DNA from: an uncultured Clostridia bacterium
Lineage (GTDB): Bacteria > Bacillota_A > Clostridia > TANB77 > CAG-508
DNA: 15,350 nt
Assembly: GCA_944393165.1 (NCBI GenBank)
Contig: CALXZF010000100.1
Location: 1 to 15,350, forward strand
Reading direction: 5' to 3'
Position numbers and translations under genes: made by a program. The first letter of the stretch is position 1. Each line of letters opens with the position of its first letter. This document shows positions 13,316-15,350 of the stretch, piece by piece. Below the pieces are notes generated by a model. That model saw nothing but the letters and a program-made list of their open reading frames with translations, ran no database searches and had not been told where the DNA came from.

Positions 13316-13642
13316 TCATCTAATTCTTGAATCATCATCTTTTGATTTTTCAATAATTTGATTCTTATTTGCAGTCTCTTTTTCTTTATTTACTGATTTA
13401 GCTTTCACTTTTACTTTTGTTTTATCTACTATTTCTCTTGGTTTGCTATACACTTTATGATTCTGTACTTCTTCGTCAATCCCCTCAAAGCTCTTTGCTA
13501 AAACAGCTTCTATTTTATCACTTGAATTTATATTTAATTCTATGTCTTCAGTTACATCACTATTGCTTGTAACCATGTTTTTAAGCGTTGCAAATGGAGA
13601 AAATACTATTTCCCAAAAGCTTAACTTATTTTCGTTTTCCAT
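13316..13642 (-). CDS. Small Lys-rich protein of unknown function
   Basis: This 108-residue protein is not recognised. The N-terminus has a short hydrophobic stretch (KLSFWEIVFSPFATLKNMV, residues 6-24), possibly an amphipathic or membrane-touching helix. An acidic middle follows, then a C-terminal third rich in Lys, Glu and Asn that is probably disordered. GAGGTG lies upstream of the ATG at usual spacing. It follows rpoD by 131 bp in the same direction and may be read through from it or from a weak TATAAT at 13741-13736. The nested repeat element starts 9 bp after its stop. Confidence 0.6.
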   Translation of the reverse strand: MENENKLSFWEIVFSPFATLKNMVTSNSDVTEDIELNINSSDKIEAVLAKSFEGIDEEVQNHKVYSKPREIVDKTKVKVKAKSVNKEKETANKNQIIEKSKDDDSRIR

Positions 13643-13661
13643 TACTTTTTCACCTCATTTA

Positions 13662-13762
13662 TCTGTAAAATTTGATATTCTGTATACATTTTAATTTTTT
13701 CAATATTATATTTTTGCTTATAAATAAAACCATACATTATAATATTAACATAATTTTACAGA
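13662..13762. repeat. Distant 11-bp inverted repeat in the rpoD 3' gap
   Basis: TCTGTAAAATT (13662-13672) and AATTTTACAGA (13752-13762) are perfect inverted copies 79 bp apart, bounding almost the whole gap between rpoD and the next gene. The interior is AT-rich and holds a TATAAT on the minus strand (13741-13736). It could be a small MITE relic, a structured leader, or chance in AT-rich DNA. Confidence 0.4.
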
Positions 13763-13773
13763 AAAATCAAGTT

Positions 13774-15039
13774 CTATCCCATATAATCTCTTAATTTCTT
13801 GCTTCTACTTGGATGTCTTAGCTTTCTTAAAGCTTTAGCTTCTATTTGTCTTATTCTTTCTCTTGTAACATCAAATTGTTTTCCAACTTCCTCCAATGTT
13901 CTTGCTTTTCCGTCTTCTAAACCAAATCTTAGTTTCAATACCATTGCTTCTCTAGGTGTTAATGTGTCCATTACTTCTTCCAATTGTTCTCTAAGCAATG
14001 TGTGAGCTGCAGAATCTTGTGGAGCTGGGCTATCTTCATCTTGTATGAAATCTCCCAAATGGCTATCATCTTCTTCTCCAATTGGTGTTTCTAATGATAC
14101 TGGATCTTGTGCTATTTTTTGAATTTCCATTACTTTTTCAACACTTATTTCCATTTCTTTTGCAATTTCTTCTGGAGTTGGCTCACGACCATTTTGTTGT
14201 AACAATTGTCTTGATGTACGGATTAATTTGTTTATTGTTTCTACCATATGAACTGGTATTCTTATTGTTCTTGCTTGGTCAGCTATTGCTCTTGTAATAG
14301 CTTGTCTTATCCACCATGTTGCATAAGTACTAAATTTAAATCCTTTATTATAGTCAAATTTTTCAACAGCTTTAATTAATCCCATATTTCCTTCTTGGAT
14401 TAAATCTAAGAATAGCATTCCTCTTCCAACATATTTCTTAGCTATACTTACTACTAATCTTAGGTTAGATTCAGCTAATTTCTTTTTAGCGTCTTCGTCA
14501 CCATTCATTATTTTTTGTGCTAAATCTGCTTCTTCTTCATAAGTAAGTAAAGGAATCTTTCCTATTTCTCTTAGATACATTCTTACTGGATCATCTACAC
14601 TAACACCTTCAATGTTAGTTACATCCATGTCTTCTAATTTAATTTCTTCTACATTTTCTAAATCTTCAATATCAGGTTCGTCCAAATCATCATTTAAGTC
14701 TACTCCCAAATCCTCAAAAGCATCAAATACTTTGTCTATTTCTTCTGGATTAGTATCATCTAATTCTGTAGCAAGCTCTCCATAAGTTATTTTGCCCTTT
14801 TCTTTTGCTTTTTTTATTATTTTTTCTACTTTATTGCTAGTTTCATTTGTCTTAGATTCATTTTCTGCATTTTTGTTCTCATCTTTTTTTATATCAGCTT
14901 TGTCTGCATCTTTTTTGCTTGTTTTTTTACTTGCATTGTCTGAATTATCTATTTTGCTTTTCTCCGCTTTCTTTTTTTCAACTTTTTTTACTGCATCTAT
15001 TTTTTCGTTTTCTAGTTCAGCTTTTTCTGTTTTCTTCAT
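13774..15039 (-). CDS. rpoD: RNA polymerase primary sigma factor SigA/RpoD
   Basis: This is the housekeeping sigma factor. It directs RNA polymerase to promoters of the TTGACA/TATAAT type seen in this window. Of 421 residues, about 1-68 form a Lys/Asp/Asn-rich low-complexity extension not found in shorter homologues such as B. subtilis SigA (371). Region 1.1 follows (about 70-115, [15 protein letters not shown]), then an acidic linker, region 1.2 ([21 protein letters not shown], 150-170), region 2 (188-258, with the -10-reading [14 protein letters not shown]), region 3, and region 4 with the -35-reading helix-turn-helix [20 protein letters not shown] (381-400). GGGGG overlapping the dnaG stop serves as its ribosome binding site. 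Confidence 0.97.
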   Translation of the reverse strand: MKKTEKAELENEKIDAVKKVEKKKAEKSKIDNSDNASKKTSKKDADKADIKKDENKNAENESKTNETSNKVEKIIKKAKEKGKITYGELATELDDTNPEEIDKVFDAFEDLGVDLNDDLDEPDIEDLENVEEIKLEDMDVTNIEGVSVDDPVRMYLREIGKIPLLTYEEEADLAQKIMNGDEDAKKKLAESNLRLVVSIAKKYVGRGMLFLDLIQEGNMGLIKAVEKFDYNKGFKFSTYATWWIRQAITRAIADQARTIRIPVHMVETINKLIRTSRQLLQQNGREPTPEEIAKEMEISVEKVMEIQKIAQDPVSLETPIGEEDDSHLGDFIQDEDSPAPQDSAAHTLLREQLEEVMDTLTPREAMVLKLRFGLEDGKARTLEEVGKQFDVTRERIRQIEAKALRKLRHPSRSKKLRDYMG

Positions 15040-15051
15040 TTTTAATACCCC

Positions 15052-15350
15052 CTACTTAACTTTGGCAAGTTTAATTATTACATCATTTAATTTTCTTTCT
15101 AGTTCTTGTATTTCTTCTCCGCTTTTACCACTTGTGTTTTCAAGCTCTTTTATAATATGGTTTCTAAGATGTAATAATTTCTCTTTATTATATAGATTTA
15201 ACAAATCTTCTATGCATTTATTTAAATCTGTAATTCCAAAATCCTCAGCCATAATTCCAGATAAATAATTAACTATTTGCTCTTCTTCAAATAAATTTAT
15301 TACATCACTAAATTTGCCTTTCGAATACTGCTCATATATTTTGCTAATAA
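15052..15350 (-). CDS. dnaG: DNA primase DnaG, C-terminal end (cut by window edge)
   Basis: The last 99 or so residues of an open frame enter from the right edge, running from ISKIYEQYSKGKFSDVINLF through SGIMAEDFGITDLNKCIEDL to a TAG at 15054-15052. The segment is helical and charged, like the helicase-binding C-terminal domain of DnaG. No catalytic primase motif is in view, so the call rests on the C-terminal style and on the conserved dnaG-rpoD order; only 12 bp separate the two genes. DnaG makes RNA primers at the replication fork. The ATG at 15252 is internal, not the start. Confidence 0.82.
   Translation of the reverse strand, partial: ISKIYEQYSKGKFSDVINLFEEEQIVNYLSGIMAEDFGITDLNKCIEDLLNLYNKEKLLHLRNHIIKELENTSGKSGEEIQELERKLNDVIIKLAKVK

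Noticed and set aside
14792..15268. Long plus-strand ORF of 158 residues opposite rpoD and dnaG
   Set aside because: It is the antisense of the Lys-rich rpoD 5' end (Phe/Ser/Leu-rich translation), with no ribosome binding site, and it spans two real genes.

Overview
The window comes from a low-GC, spore-forming Gram-positive bacterium, most likely a clostridial member of the Bacillota. The evidence is strongly AT-biased DNA with AGGAGG-type ribosome binding sites, a CIRCE-like operator upstream of groES-groEL, a dnaG-rpoD pair, a clostridial-type pyrF-pyrK-pyrD cluster, and two sporulation-linked families (YlbJ and spore photoproduct lyase). The species cannot be named from the sequence.

Layout, left to right. 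Positions 1-830 hold the chaperonin operon on the minus strand (groES, then the 5' end of groEL) with its promoter and CIRCE-like operator. Positions 1033-2382 hold a small DUF4190-type membrane protein and a DeoD purine nucleoside phosphorylase, both on the plus strand, ending in a bidirectional terminator. Positions 2405-6228 hold an MgtA-type P-type ATPase and a radical-SAM protein of the spore photoproduct lyase family, both minus. Positions 6493-9832 hold a minus-strand pyrimidine operon read pyrF, pyrK, an unrelated small HD/phospholipase-C-like protein, then pyrD. A divergent, atypical PyrE-like gene starts at 10272 and is followed by ylbJ and a small Asn/Tyr/Met-rich protein. A terminator pair and an elongator tRNA-Met follow. 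On the minus strand the window closes with a small unknown protein, rpoD (SigA) and the 3' end of dnaG.

Gene logic. PyrF, PyrK and PyrD carry out late steps of UMP synthesis, and the PyrE-like protein would supply the missing orotate phosphoribosyltransferase step if it is active. DeoD belongs to purine salvage. GroES/GroEL are heat-shock controlled through HrcA/CIRCE. DnaG and SigA form the macromolecular-synthesis operon.

The most unusual content is intergenic. The window carries three kinds of short hairpin repeat: a 34-bp-period array, present twice and each time just upstream of a minus-strand start codon; a 33-bp-period array with compensatory stem changes; and a long single hairpin on the pyrE-like stop codon. 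All share a GGGGAC(A/G)G core. A fourth element, with nested inverted repeats, occurs as one long copy between the pyrF and pyrE promoters and one internally deleted copy downstream of the rpoD-side genes. Three proteins also show altered key residues: the P-type ATPase (M4/M5 motifs), the photoproduct lyase homologue (Ser for the H-donor Cys) and the PyrE-like protein (PRPP and catalytic loops).
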